In this document: positions 44,315 through 52,781 of the stretch, piece by piece
Layout: each line of letters begins with the position of its first letter
How positions within the stretch are numbered: position 1 is the stretch's first letter
Assembly (NCBI GenBank): GCA_023439125.1
Contig: JAEXOU010000005.1
Coordinates: 186,001 to 250,000 of the forward strand
DNA: 64,000 nt
Direction of reading: 5' to 3'
Source of the DNA: Bacillota bacterium
Lineage (GTDB): Bacteria > Bacillota > Clostridia > Lachnospirales > Lachnospiraceae
Position numbers and translations under genes: made by a program
The notes under the pieces: model-generated
Database searches by the model: none
What the model saw: the letters and a program-made list of their open reading frames with translations, nothing else
Told to the model about the DNA's origin: nothing

Positions 44315-44511
44315 CATTTTGCACAAAGAAGTGTTAGAAGCATGGGATGTCAAACATAATTTATACGAAACACGCTTTCGCTTGAATGAAGTTCGTAACG
44401 GTACATAAGGGCCTAAAATACAGGCCCTAAGTACCGACGACTTCATAACAGTATGCTCCTAAATTATGTTTGTCATCCCATTTTTATTAAGTCTATTGAT
44501 GTGCAAAATGA
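44315..44511. repeat. MITE-like repeat, complete copy R5
   Basis: 197 bp bounded by ATCATTTTGCAC and its exact complement GTGCAAAATGAT (counting one flanking base each side). The inner inverted repeat TGGGATGTCAAACATAATTTA-type arm pairs with the region 44463-44481. The centre AGGGCCTAAAATACAGGCCCT is a hairpin. It is the best-preserved member of the family. No coding capacity. Confidence 0.85.
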
Positions 44512-44698
44512 TGAATGAAACTATAGAATAGTGCTTTTGACACCATGAAATTCCTATTAGAAACCCATAATACTTGGTTCTATTTTGATAATAATTTGTT
44601 AAGTTTTGACGTAAATGTTCTATTATGATTGAAATTTGTTAAAAAAAGAAATACGAAACATTTAGAGATTAACTAGAAGGCATTTTTTTTATAATTTG

Positions 44699-44720
44699 AT
44701 ATGGTATATTATAAATGTAA
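44699..44720 (+). promoter_or_regulatory. Shared promoter core of xylanase gene 2
   Basis: GGTATATTATAAATGTAA with its four preceding bases is nearly the same as 38599-38620. TATATT is a likely -10; no -35 consensus. The leader would be about 190 nt. Confidence 0.45.
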
Positions 44721-44809
44721 ATTATTTACAATTCACATATGGTGTTATTGCTAATCTAGGATTGGTAGTTCTACAAAGTTTGTAACACTAGTAAAACGCA
44801 GTAAATTAT

Positions 44810-44818
44810 AAAGGAGGG
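44810..44818 (+). promoter_or_regulatory. Distal GGAGGG leader element (Stab-SD-like), xylanase 2
   Basis: AAAGGAGGG lies about 85 nt before the start codon, with no start codon behind it. The gene's own AAAAGGAG follows near 44888. Confidence 0.4.
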
Positions 44819-44902
44819 ATAAAAAAATTAAATCATCAGATATATCTAGGTTAATCACGTAAACTAATGCAATATTTTTTATTTAGAAAAGGAGAAGAAG
44901 TA

Positions 44903-47900
44903 ATGGGACAAGCTAAAAACAAGAAATCAGCTATAATGAAACGTGCAATGGCAGTTTCATTAAGCCTTATGATGGTTGGTAGTAACTTTGGCATGCAGCC
45001 ATTTCAACCAATCATCGCAAAAGCAGATACGATAGCTGTTGTAGAAGATTTTGAGACGGATACTCGTTTAGGCTCTAGTATGGGAAATGCTACTTTAGAG
45101 CTATCTTCGAATGCATTTGCTGGAGTGGGTGCACTTTATGTAACCAATCGTGAACAAGATTGGTATAGTTATAGCTATAATATTACCGAATTTGCTGGAA
45201 AAGCAATTCACTTTAATGCTCAGATGAGAGTTGATGCAGATGGCCTGAATGGTGTTGTTTGTGTAAAAACTACAATCGATGGTGCTGATCAATATACATG
45301 GATCTGTAATTCTCCATTAACGAATGGTCAATATTCTCAGATTAATGCTTACTATAATGTACCAAAAGAATCCACATCAACTACGATATATTTTGGTACC
45401 TTTCATCCAGTAAACAATGCTCAGACTTGTGATTCTTTTTATCTTGACAATGTCAGTATTAAAGAGACATTATTCATTCAAGAAAACTTTGATACGGCAA
45501 CTGATACAAGTTCATTAAAGGGTGGTGTATTTGGTAGTCCAACGCTTACTCTTGTTGAAAATGGTAGTGCTGAAAATAAAGCATTAGAAGTAAGCAACCG
45601 TTCAGCAAATTATTATGGATACACTTATAATCTAAACGCTTTTGCAGGAAATAAGATTTCTGTTAAGGCGAAGATTTCAGCTGTTGGGGCAGCACAAGAT
45701 GCAACTAATGTATTTAATGCAACATTGAAAGCAGATGATAATTTTAGTCAGGTTGCAACCGTAACAACAACTGGAAGTGAATTTACATTAATTGAAAGCC
45801 TTGAATATGAGGTAGCGAAAGGTGCTAGTAGTTATAATCTATATTTTGAAGGTCCTGAAAATGTTACATATGTAATCGATGATGTCGAGATTACAGTAGC
45901 TGGTGATTATGTAAGTCCATCGTCAGGAAGTAGTTATGTTGATTATTCACAATACCCAGTATTAAAAGATCTATATAAAGACTATTTTAAGTTGGGTGTT
46001 GCGTGTGAGGCGATTAGCCATTGGAGTACACCAAATCAATTAAGTGAGATTGGTAATCCTGTAAAAGAAGATTTCATGAGTCGCCAGTTCGCAAGTATTA
46101 CTTTTGGTAATGAATTAAAACCAGATTCTAATATGGGATATAAAGATGCTAGTGCTACAGAAACATATCTACCATTTATTATACATCCGGCAGCAAAAGA
46201 GATGCTTGATTGGGCAAAGTTAAATCATATGCCAGTACGTGGTCACACACTTGTATGGCACAGTCAGTGTCCAGAAGCGGTCTACTGTATCGGATATAAT
46301 CCTGTAAAAACGGATGGAAAACTTGATGCCAGTTGCCTAGTGAGTCGTGAAGTTTTGTTACAGCGTTTGGAAAGTTATATTCATAGTACGATGAAATATA
46401 TGTATGAGAATGGTTATGCTGATGTTATTTATGCATGGGATGTTGTGAATGAGGCCGTAGAACCAGGGGCTAATGAGTATAATCTAAGAAATAGCTATTG
46501 GTACCAGATTATTGGTAATGATTTTGTATATTATGCATTTAAATATGCAAGAGAGGCTGTTGATGAATATTCTGTTCAGTATGCTTCCCAGTATAATGTT
46601 GACCCATCCAATGCAGAACAGTTAAAAACAATCCAGCCATCTCTTTTCTACAATGATTATAATGAATTTCAGGCAGTGAAGTGTGATGCAATTATTAGCA
46701 TGATTACTCGTGATGTCGACGGACAGGGACATTCGATGGTTAGCCAAGGTTATATTGATGGAATTGGTATGCAGGGACATCTAAGTGATAATACGAGTAT
46801 ACCGACTTATATTGAAGCACTTAGAAAATATGATCAGGTTGTTGATGAAGTACAAATTACAGAACTTGATGTATCTCAGACAACAAGTGGTGTCAACGCA
46901 GAATACTATCAAGCTAAATTCTATCAAGATTTCTTTAAAGCTTTAGTGGCAGAAGTGAAGAATGGAGTTAATCTAAGCTCAGTTACTTTATGGGGATTAA
47001 CCGATGATAATTCATGGAAGAAAGAAACGAATCCATTATTATTCAAAGGAGATCTCTCGAAGAAGTTAGCATTTGACGGACTTGTAGCTGCAGTGGATGG
47101 TTCAGAATTACCACCTCCTGCATATGTCGCACCAGATTTTAAAGATATCAATGCTACTTTTGATGCTGAAGATGCAACTGTAGAATTAGAGGGATTTTCT
47201 GTACGTGGTGGAGGCTCTTTAAGTATACAGAACGCAGTTGTATTTAATGGAAAGAATGCTTTACTAGATAGTGGTCGCGGTGATACATGGCATGGGGCAA
47301 GCTTTGATGTTTCTAGATTTATCGGACAAACAATTGAAGTAAGTGCATGGGTTAAGAGTACTGCAACAGAAGTTAAATTATCTGCTGATATTGATGGAAA
47401 ATGGCCAAATCTAGCAGCAGTGGATACAACAGATGGAGAGTGGAAACAGATTAAGGCTGTATATAAAGTTCCATCTGATATGACAGCACTAAAATTATAT
47501 TTTGAAGCAAATACGAAAGATGATATCTATATTGATAGTGTGAAAGTAAAATTACAGGGTATGAACGAAGATTTTGAAGGAGCTGTCAATATCGCAAGTG
47601 CAAGAGGTATCGGACATATGCCATCGTTTGCTGGTGTCACAGATACAGATAGCCATAACGAGGGTGGCCACTCTTTCTTAGTACAACGATTAGAACAAGA
47701 TGCTAATATGAAGTTTGATGTAAGTAAATATATCGGACACACAGTTATAGTGAAAGCATATGTAAAAACTTCGGATTTCAAGATACGTCTCGGTTTTGAT
47801 TCCGATACTCCAGTTCAGATTGCTGAAGTTAATACAGTTGCAGGAGAATGGACAGAAGTAACTGCAACATATGTATTATCAAATCAATTGACATCTGCTT

Positions 47901-49708
47901 TTATGTATCTTGAAACAGATGGTAATGCAGATTTCTATGTTGATGATATTAGTGTTACAATGGCTGATTATAAAGAGGATTGTGAAGGTACGACTACTGT
48001 TTTAACGACAAGATGGGGCGGTGCTGGAACATTAAGTATTGTAGAGGATGGAACTGCAGGTAATCATGTGGCAGTTTTAAAGGACCGTAGTGAAAATTAT
48101 TACGGAATTGCTTTTGATGTTACTTCATTTCTTGGTATGGATGTTTTAGTATCCATGGATGTTAAGACGGATGATGCAAAGATTAGCGTGACTGGTGATA
48201 TTGATGGTACTTGGCCAAATTATGTGAACACAACTTCCAATCAAGGACAGTATAAGACAATCCATGCAGCAATCAAACTTCCAAAGGATTTATCGACTTT
48301 ACGGCTTTACGTTGAAACAGATGGTAAATCAGATCTTTATGTAGATAATATTACAATTAAGAGAATTCCGTTAGGCAATGAGTATAAGCTGACATTTGAT
48401 GCGAATGGTCATGGAATCGCTCCTGAAACTCAATTAATTGTGGATGGAGGCTATGGATATCAAGTGATACCGGCAAGTGTTGAAAATTATACATTTGAAG
48501 GTTGGTATAAAGAAGCATCTTGCACTACATCTTGGGATTTTGCAAGCGACAATGTTACGCAGGCAACAACAGTTTATGCAAAATGGACAGAGACATCACC
48601 ACCTGTAACACCACCTGTAACACCACCTGTTACACCGCCTGTAACACCGCCTGTTACACCGCCTGTTACACCGCCTGTTACACCACCTGTAACACCACCT
48701 GTAACACCACCTGTAACACCGCCTGTAACACCGCCTGTTACACCGCCTGTAACACCACCTGTAACACCGCCTGTAACACCGCCTGTAACACCACCTGTAA
48801 CGCCACCTGTAACACCGCCTGTTACACCGCCTGTAACACCATCAGTTACACCACCTGGAACTACAGTTACACCACCAACCGTAGAGCAAAGCTTAACACC
48901 AGTTTACAGTGAAACACAGGATCTTTATAAAGTAGTTTATAGCGTAGGAACAAAAGATGCAGTTGCTATTAATAGTTCAATGAGAAAAGCTCTTGCTTCT
49001 GGTAAGAATATACTTTTTGAATTTAATGATAATAGTCGAAAACTTCTTTACAGTTTTTCATTAAAAGCAGATAAGTATGTTCCTTCTATTGTTTTAAATA
49101 ATTTTAAGCTTGGTCTGACGATTGGGACTGCAAAAGATTTGAATTACAAAGATGGTATGCTTTTGTCTATGGAGCAGACTGGAAAACTGGCTATGGAGAC
49201 ATCACTAAAGGTTAATGCAAATAGTTACTTCAAAGCAGGAGATACCGTATATTTATACAAATATAATAAGGAAACAAAGAAGCTAGAATGTCAACCAAAT
49301 AATAAATATGTTGTTGCTGCTGATTCTTACGTAACTATGAATATAACTTCAGGTGGAGATTATGTTCTTCTTCCAACAGCAGCTAGTGGCAAGGAAAAGG
49401 TTGGCTTTATCTCTCAAATTCTATATGATAAGAAACTTGGATTGAGTGTTGGACAGACGAAGGAACAATATGTACATTTCCCAGATTTCTTTGCATTCGT
49501 ATCTTCTCTTGATGAATTTGATTCTAGTAAGGATTTGTCTAGAATAGGAGCAGTTGTTACTTACAAGAGTTCTAACAGTAAGATAGTCAGTGTGGATGAA
49601 AACGGAAATCTGTGGGCAATTCACAAGGGAACTTGTAAGGTTGCAGCAACCGTTGTCACATCCAATGGAAAAACACTAAAGCTTGTAACAACCATAACAG
49701 TTAAATAG
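44903..49708 (+). CDS. Secreted giant GH10 xylanase with five CBMs, repeat linker and C-terminal surface module
   Basis: A 1601-residue xylanase. Signal peptide (1-41), CBMs A (45-190) and B (190-340), GH10 (about 345-735; acid/base E517 in WDVVNEAVE, nucleophile E654 in ITELD), CBMs C, D and E (746 to about 1155). Up to here it follows xylanase 1 module by module. It then adds an InlB-like repeat (about 1157-1230, FEGWYKE and TVYAKWTE), a linker of twenty PPVT units (1233-1312), an unrecognised domain (about 1330-1530) and a Big2-like Ig module (about 1535-1601, TYKSSNSKIVSVDENG). The extension suggests attachment to the cell surface or wall, though no sorting signal is seen. The ATG at 44903 has AAAAGGAG close upstream, so the in-frame ATG at 44867 is rejected. 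Confidence 0.93.
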   Translation: MGQAKNKKSAIMKRAMAVSLSLMMVGSNFGMQPFQPIIAKADTIAVVEDFETDTRLGSSMGNATLELSSNAFAGVGALYVTNREQDWYSYSYNITEFAGKAIHFNAQMRVDADGLNGVVCVKTTIDGADQYTWICNSPLTNGQYSQINAYYNVPKESTSTTIYFGTFHPVNNAQTCDSFYLDNVSIKETLFIQENFDTATDTSSLKGGVFGSPTLTLVENGSAENKALEVSNRSANYYGYTYNLNAFAGNKISVKAKISAVGAAQDATNVFNATLKADDNFSQVATVTTTGSEFTLIESLEYEVAKGASSYNLYFEGPENVTYVIDDVEITVAGDYVSPSSGSSYVDYSQYPVLKDLYKDYFKLGVACEAISHWSTPNQLSEIGNPVKEDFMSRQFASITFGNELKPDSNMGYKDASATETYLPFIIHPAAKEMLDWAKLNHMPVRGHTLVWHSQCPEAVYCIGYNPVKTDGKLDASCLVSREVLLQRLESYIHSTMKYMYENGYADVIYAWDVVNEAVEPGANEYNLRNSYWYQIIGNDFVYYAFKYAREAVDEYSVQYASQYNVDPSNAEQLKTIQPSLFYNDYNEFQAVKCDAIISMITRDVDGQGHSMVSQGYIDGIGMQGHLSDNTSIPTYIEALRKYDQVVDEVQITELDVSQTTSGVNAEYYQAKFYQDFFKALVAEVKNGVNLSSVTLWGLTDDNSWKKETNPLLFKGDLSKKLAFDGLVAAVDGSELPPPAYVAPDFKDINATFDAEDATVELEGFSVRGGGSLSIQNAVVFNGKNALLDSGRGDTWHGASFDVSRFIGQTIEVSAWVKSTATEVKLSADIDGKWPNLAAVDTTDGEWKQIKAVYKVPSDMTALKLYFEANTKDDIYIDSVKVKLQGMNEDFEGAVNIASARGIGHMPSFAGVTDTDSHNEGGHSFLVQRLEQDANMKFDVSKYIGHTVIVKAYVKTSDFKIRLGFDSDTPVQIAEVNTVAGEWTEVTATYVLSNQLTSAFMYLETDGNADFYVDDISVTMADYKEDCEGTTTVLTTRWGGAGTLSIVEDGTAGNHVAVLKDRSENYYGIAFDVTSFLGMDVLVSMDVKTDDAKISVTGDIDGTWPNYVNTTSNQGQYKTIHAAIKLPKDLSTLRLYVETDGKSDLYVDNITIKRIPLGNEYKLTFDANGHGIAPETQLIVDGGYGYQVIPASVENYTFEGWYKEASCTTSWDFASDNVTQATTVYAKWTETSPPVTPPVTPPVTPPVTPPVTPPVTPPVTPPVTPPVTPPVTPPVTPPVTPPVTPPVTPPVTPPVTPPVTPPVTPPVTPPVTPSVTPPGTTVTPPTVEQSLTPVYSETQDLYKVVYSVGTKDAVAINSSMRKALASGKNILFEFNDNSRKLLYSFSLKADKYVPSIVLNNFKLGLTIGTAKDLNYKDGMLLSMEQTGKLAMETSLKVNANSYFKAGDTVYLYKYNKETKKLECQPNNKYVVAADSYVTMNITSGGDYVLLPTAASGKEKVGFISQILYDKKLGLSVGQTKEQYVHFPDFFAFVSSLDEFDSSKDLSRIGAVVTYKSSNSKIVSVDENGNLWAIHKGTCKVAATVVTSNGKTLKLVTTITVK
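48599..48838 (+). repeat. 20 x 12-bp in-frame minisatellite (PPVT linker)
   Basis: Twenty exact 12-bp periods encode Pro-Pro-Val-Thr. Units differ only at synonymous sites (CCA/CCG and GTA/GTT) in a patchy pattern, as expected from recent slippage. Confidence 0.95.
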
Positions 49709-49713
49709 AGAGT

Positions 49714-50150
49714 CTCACAAGTAATTCAGCAAAGTTTTGAGAATTACTTGTGAGGGAGAAGTATGAATAGAAAAAGAAGCATTGATCTGTTTTTTACGGC
49801 ACACTAAGCTCGACAAGCCCCCCATAAAAGAACTGGGGGGACTTGTAAGGCCTTCAAAAACAGATCAGATGCTTCATTTTCTTTAAGGAAGTTATTGAGT
49901 CACAAGTAATTCAGCTAAGTTTCGAGAATTACTTGTGAGGGAGCATTATGAATAGAAAAAGAAGTATTTGATCAGTTTTTACGGCACGCTAAGCTCGACA
50001 AGCCCCCCAAAAAGAATGGGGGACTTGTAAGGCCTTCAAAAACAGATCAGATGCTTCATTTTCTTTAAGAAAGTTATTGAGTCACAAGTAATTCAGCTAG
50101 GATTAGAGAATTACTTGTGAGAGAGTATTATGAAAAGAAAACGAAGCAGT
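49714..50150 (+). repeat. Tandem structured repeat, about 2.4 units of 182-185 bp
   Basis: Each unit begins with CACAAGTAATTC (49716, 49901, 50083). Hairpin A pairs CTCACAAGTAATTC with GAATTACTTGTGAG. A GGGAG site and a tiny ORF starting MNRKRS or MKRKRS follow. Hairpin B is a 100-nt nested structure (49776-49875 in unit 1), with outer arms GAAGCAT...ATGCTTC, then GATCTGTTTTT...AAAAACAGATC, and a tip CCCCCCA...TGGGGGG. Hairpin B is shared by units 1 and 2; unit 3 breaks off after the mini-ORF. It looks like a structured RNA or transcription-ending element rather than a gene. Confidence 0.85.
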
Positions 50151-50225
50151 GGGTAGCACTTGTTGAGTGACAAATTATATCCTCGTGGAATATCATATAT
50201 TAATGTGTTCATTAAGAGGCAGACA

Positions 50226-50558
50226 GTGGGAAAAGGCAAGTGTTATGGCGATTGTTGTAATGGATACGGTTGCAAACAAAATTGTTCCAGGTATAAGAAG
50301 AGCGTAAAAGTAACGATGGATGCTTGGACACATGGGTGTGGAACTATTTGTCCATGTGGTTATGTGAAAGTTACAAAGGGAAATGATATTTCTTTTTTAA
50401 TTAAAGCAGAAGATGGGTATCGCATTCAGGATATCATGGTCGATTGTGAGCGAATAACGGACGATAAGGTTGTAATAGAACTTCAAGATAGATATGTATT
50501 AGCATTTTGTCGCGTTGCCTGTAGTCATAGAGTAGATGTATATTTTGTTAAGAAGTAA
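50226..50558 (+). CDS. Small Cys-rich protein with one bacterial repeat domain
   Basis: A 110-residue protein if read from the GTG at 50226, which has AGAGG 6 nt upstream; the frame is open to a TTG at 50160 but without a ribosome binding site. The N terminus is Cys-rich (CYGDCCNGYGCKQNC), followed by CGTICPCGY. A single divergent InlB-type bacterial repeat (about 25-110) ends RVDVYFVKK. No signal peptide. It directly follows the structured repeats. Function unknown; metal binding by the Cys groups is possible. Confidence 0.55.
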   Translation: MGKGKCYGDCCNGYGCKQNCSRYKKSVKVTMDAWTHGCGTICPCGYVKVTKGNDISFLIKAEDGYRIQDIMVDCERITDDKVVIELQDRYVLAFCRVACSHRVDVYFVKK

Positions 50559-50569
50559 GAAGTCTAACG

Positions 50570-50590
50570 TCATTTTGCATAAGGATATAA
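50570..50590 (+). repeat. MITE-like repeat fragment R6
   Basis: TCATTTTGCATAAGGATATA resembles the outer end of copy R1 and then stops 12 bp before the Crp/Fnr operator. Confidence 0.5.
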
Positions 50591-50602
50591 ATTATTTCTG
50601 GT

Positions 50603-50646
50603 TTGTAGCTACAGCTACAAAACTCTTACTCCATTCCTGATATAAT
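50603..50646 (+). promoter_or_regulatory. Crp/Fnr-type operator and -10 of hcp
   Basis: TTGTAGCTACAGCTACAA (50603-50620) is a palindrome with 8-bp arms and a 2-bp centre. The -10 is TATAAT (50641-50646) with no -35. The operator centre is 41.5 bp from the predicted start, identical in spacing to the hemerythrin promoter at 34479-34522. Confidence 0.8.
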
Positions 50647-50709
50647 TCAATCATCAACAAGGAAACAATTTGGATTGAAAGGTCCGATAATTTGAAAGGA
50701 GACAGGAGT

Positions 50710-52560
50710 ATGAGTAGGGAAATGTTTTGTATGCAATGTCAGGAGACTGCAGGAAACAAAGGTTGTACTAAAGTAGGTGTGTGTGGTAAAAGTATGGATC
50801 TAGCAAATATGCAGGATTTATTGCTTTATGTTACAAAAGGACTATCTGAAATTACAACGAGATTACGACGTGAGGGGAAAACAGTACCAAAAGAAGTAAA
50901 CCACTATGTAACATTAAACTTATTTACAACAATTACAAATGCAAACTTTGATGATGAGGTGTTTTATGCGAGGGTAAAAAAAACCTTAGCTCTGAAAAAT
51001 GAGTTAATGAAGCAATTGTCGGATAAAACACATTTATCCGAAGCTGCAACATGGGATATAGATGAAGAGAAGAATGAAATTTTAAAAGAGAAGGCTGATT
51101 CCAAAGAAGTTGGTGTTATGGCAACAGAGAATGAAGATGTTCGTTCCTTAAGAGAATTGATTACTTATGGACTAAAAGGACTTTCTGCATACTCCAAACA
51201 TGCAAATGCATTAGGCTTTGATAACGAAGAGATTGATGCATTTATGCAAGAAACACTAATGAAATTAATGGATGATTCTATAACTGTAGATGAATTAGTT
51301 GCTTTAACATTGGAAACTGGAAAATTTGGTGTTGATGGTATGGCATTACTTGATACAGCAAACACTTCAACATATGGTAATCCAGAGATTACAAAAGTGA
51401 ATATTGGAGTTGGAAAGAACCCGGGTATCTTAGTTTCAGGTCATGATCTTGCAGATATTGAACAGTTATTAATCCAAACTCAAGGAACTGGAGTTGATGT
51501 GTATACTCATTCTGAGATGTTGCCAGCTCATTATTATCCAAATCTTAAGAAATATACAAACTTAGTAGGTAACTACGGTAATGCTTGGTGGAAACAAAAA
51601 GAAGAGTTTGAAACCTTTAACGGACCGATTTTAATGACAACAAACTGTATCGTACCTCCAAAAGATTCTTATAAAAGTCGTATGTTTACAACAGGTGCTG
51701 CGGGATATGCAGGTTGTAAGCACATCGAAGGGGAAGCCGGCTCCAAGAAAGATTTTACTGAGATCATTGAGTTAGCAAAGACTTGTGCAGCACCGACTGA
51801 AATTGAAACTGGTGAAATTATCGGTGGATTTGCTCATGAGCAGGTATTTGCATTAGCAGATGCTGTTATTGATGCAGTAAAAGCTGGTGCTATTAAGAAA
51901 TTTGTTGTTATGGCTGGTTGCGATGGTAGATCCTCGAAACGTAATTACTACACGGAATTTGCAAAATCTCTTCCTAAGGATACTGTAATCTTAACTGCTG
52001 GTTGTGCAAAGTTTAAATATAATAAGCTTAATTTGGGAGATATTGGAGGAATCCCAAGAGTATTAGATGCTGGTCAGTGTAATGATTCTTACTCCTTAGC
52101 ACTAATTGCTTTAAAATTAAAAGAGGTATTTGGTCTTGCTAATATTAATGAGTTGCCGATTATTTATAATATAGCATGGTATGAGCAAAAAGCAGTGATC
52201 GTTCTATTATCCTTGTTATACCTAGGAGTCAAGGAAATTCATTTGGGACCAACACTTCCTGCTTTCCTTTCTCCAAACGTTGCAAAAGTATTAATCGATA
52301 ACTTTGGAATAGGTGGAATTTCTACAGTGGAAGAAGATATAAAAATGTTCTTTGGTGAAGAGAAAGCTAGTAGCAATGAAACGATTACAAAAACAACTAT
52401 CATCGGCGATGTGTTAAGATCGAATCCAGATAACGCGAGTGTGTTGATGGCTATGGGAATGCACTGTTTAGGATGCCCATCTGCACAGGCGGAAACATTA
52501 GAAGAAGCTTGCTTTGTTCATGGTTTTGATGTAAATGAGATTTTAGCTAAACTAAAATAG
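50710..52560 (+). CDS. hcp: Hybrid cluster protein with C-terminal DUF1858 domain
   Basis: Hcp (hydroxylamine reductase; NO reductase in recent work) detoxifies reactive nitrogen in the cytosol using a cubane cluster and a hybrid Fe-S-O cluster. The first cluster ligands are C7, C10, C19 and C25 ([11 protein letters not shown]... KVGVCGK). Hybrid-cluster motifs such as [15 protein letters not shown] and [10 protein letters not shown] follow. After the usual 540-odd residues the protein continues with a DUF1858-type domain (about 555-616, [19 protein letters not shown]), giving 616 in all. The ATG at 50710 is preferred (GGAG upstream; family start MFCMQCQ). It has its own activator-type promoter. 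Confidence 0.94.
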   Translation: MSREMFCMQCQETAGNKGCTKVGVCGKSMDLANMQDLLLYVTKGLSEITTRLRREGKTVPKEVNHYVTLNLFTTITNANFDDEVFYARVKKTLALKNELMKQLSDKTHLSEAATWDIDEEKNEILKEKADSKEVGVMATENEDVRSLRELITYGLKGLSAYSKHANALGFDNEEIDAFMQETLMKLMDDSITVDELVALTLETGKFGVDGMALLDTANTSTYGNPEITKVNIGVGKNPGILVSGHDLADIEQLLIQTQGTGVDVYTHSEMLPAHYYPNLKKYTNLVGNYGNAWWKQKEEFETFNGPILMTTNCIVPPKDSYKSRMFTTGAAGYAGCKHIEGEAGSKKDFTEIIELAKTCAAPTEIETGEIIGGFAHEQVFALADAVIDAVKAGAIKKFVVMAGCDGRSSKRNYYTEFAKSLPKDTVILTAGCAKFKYNKLNLGDIGGIPRVLDAGQCNDSYSLALIALKLKEVFGLANINELPIIYNIAWYEQKAVIVLLSLLYLGVKEIHLGPTLPAFLSPNVAKVLIDNFGIGGISTVEEDIKMFFGEEKASSNETITKTTIIGDVLRSNPDNASVLMAMGMHCLGCPSAQAETLEEACFVHGFDVNEILAKLK

Positions 52561-52781
52561 CATGAAGATTAACAAGAAAAAAATGGATGCATTTTGTGGT
52601 ATAATATGGTAAAATAAAGATAATAAACAAAGAATTAAGCTCTACGATTCTTTTGTTTACGTGACAATCGGACTGAAGAATAAACTCAAAAACTTGTTTG
52701 CTCTTCAGTCCTCGTTGTACGTAGAAATTTCAGATTATGACAAGGATTGTATATAAATCCAGTTTACGAAGGAGGGATTCC

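Noticed and set aside
48520..48912. 130-residue Cys/Thr-rich ORF in a second frame
   Set aside because: It is a shadow of the PPVT minisatellite read in another frame. Its periodicity is that of the xylanase linker.
48599..50150. Possible CRISPR array
   Set aside because: The first block is a coding 12-bp minisatellite, and the second has 182-185 bp units without short unique spacers. No cas genes are present.
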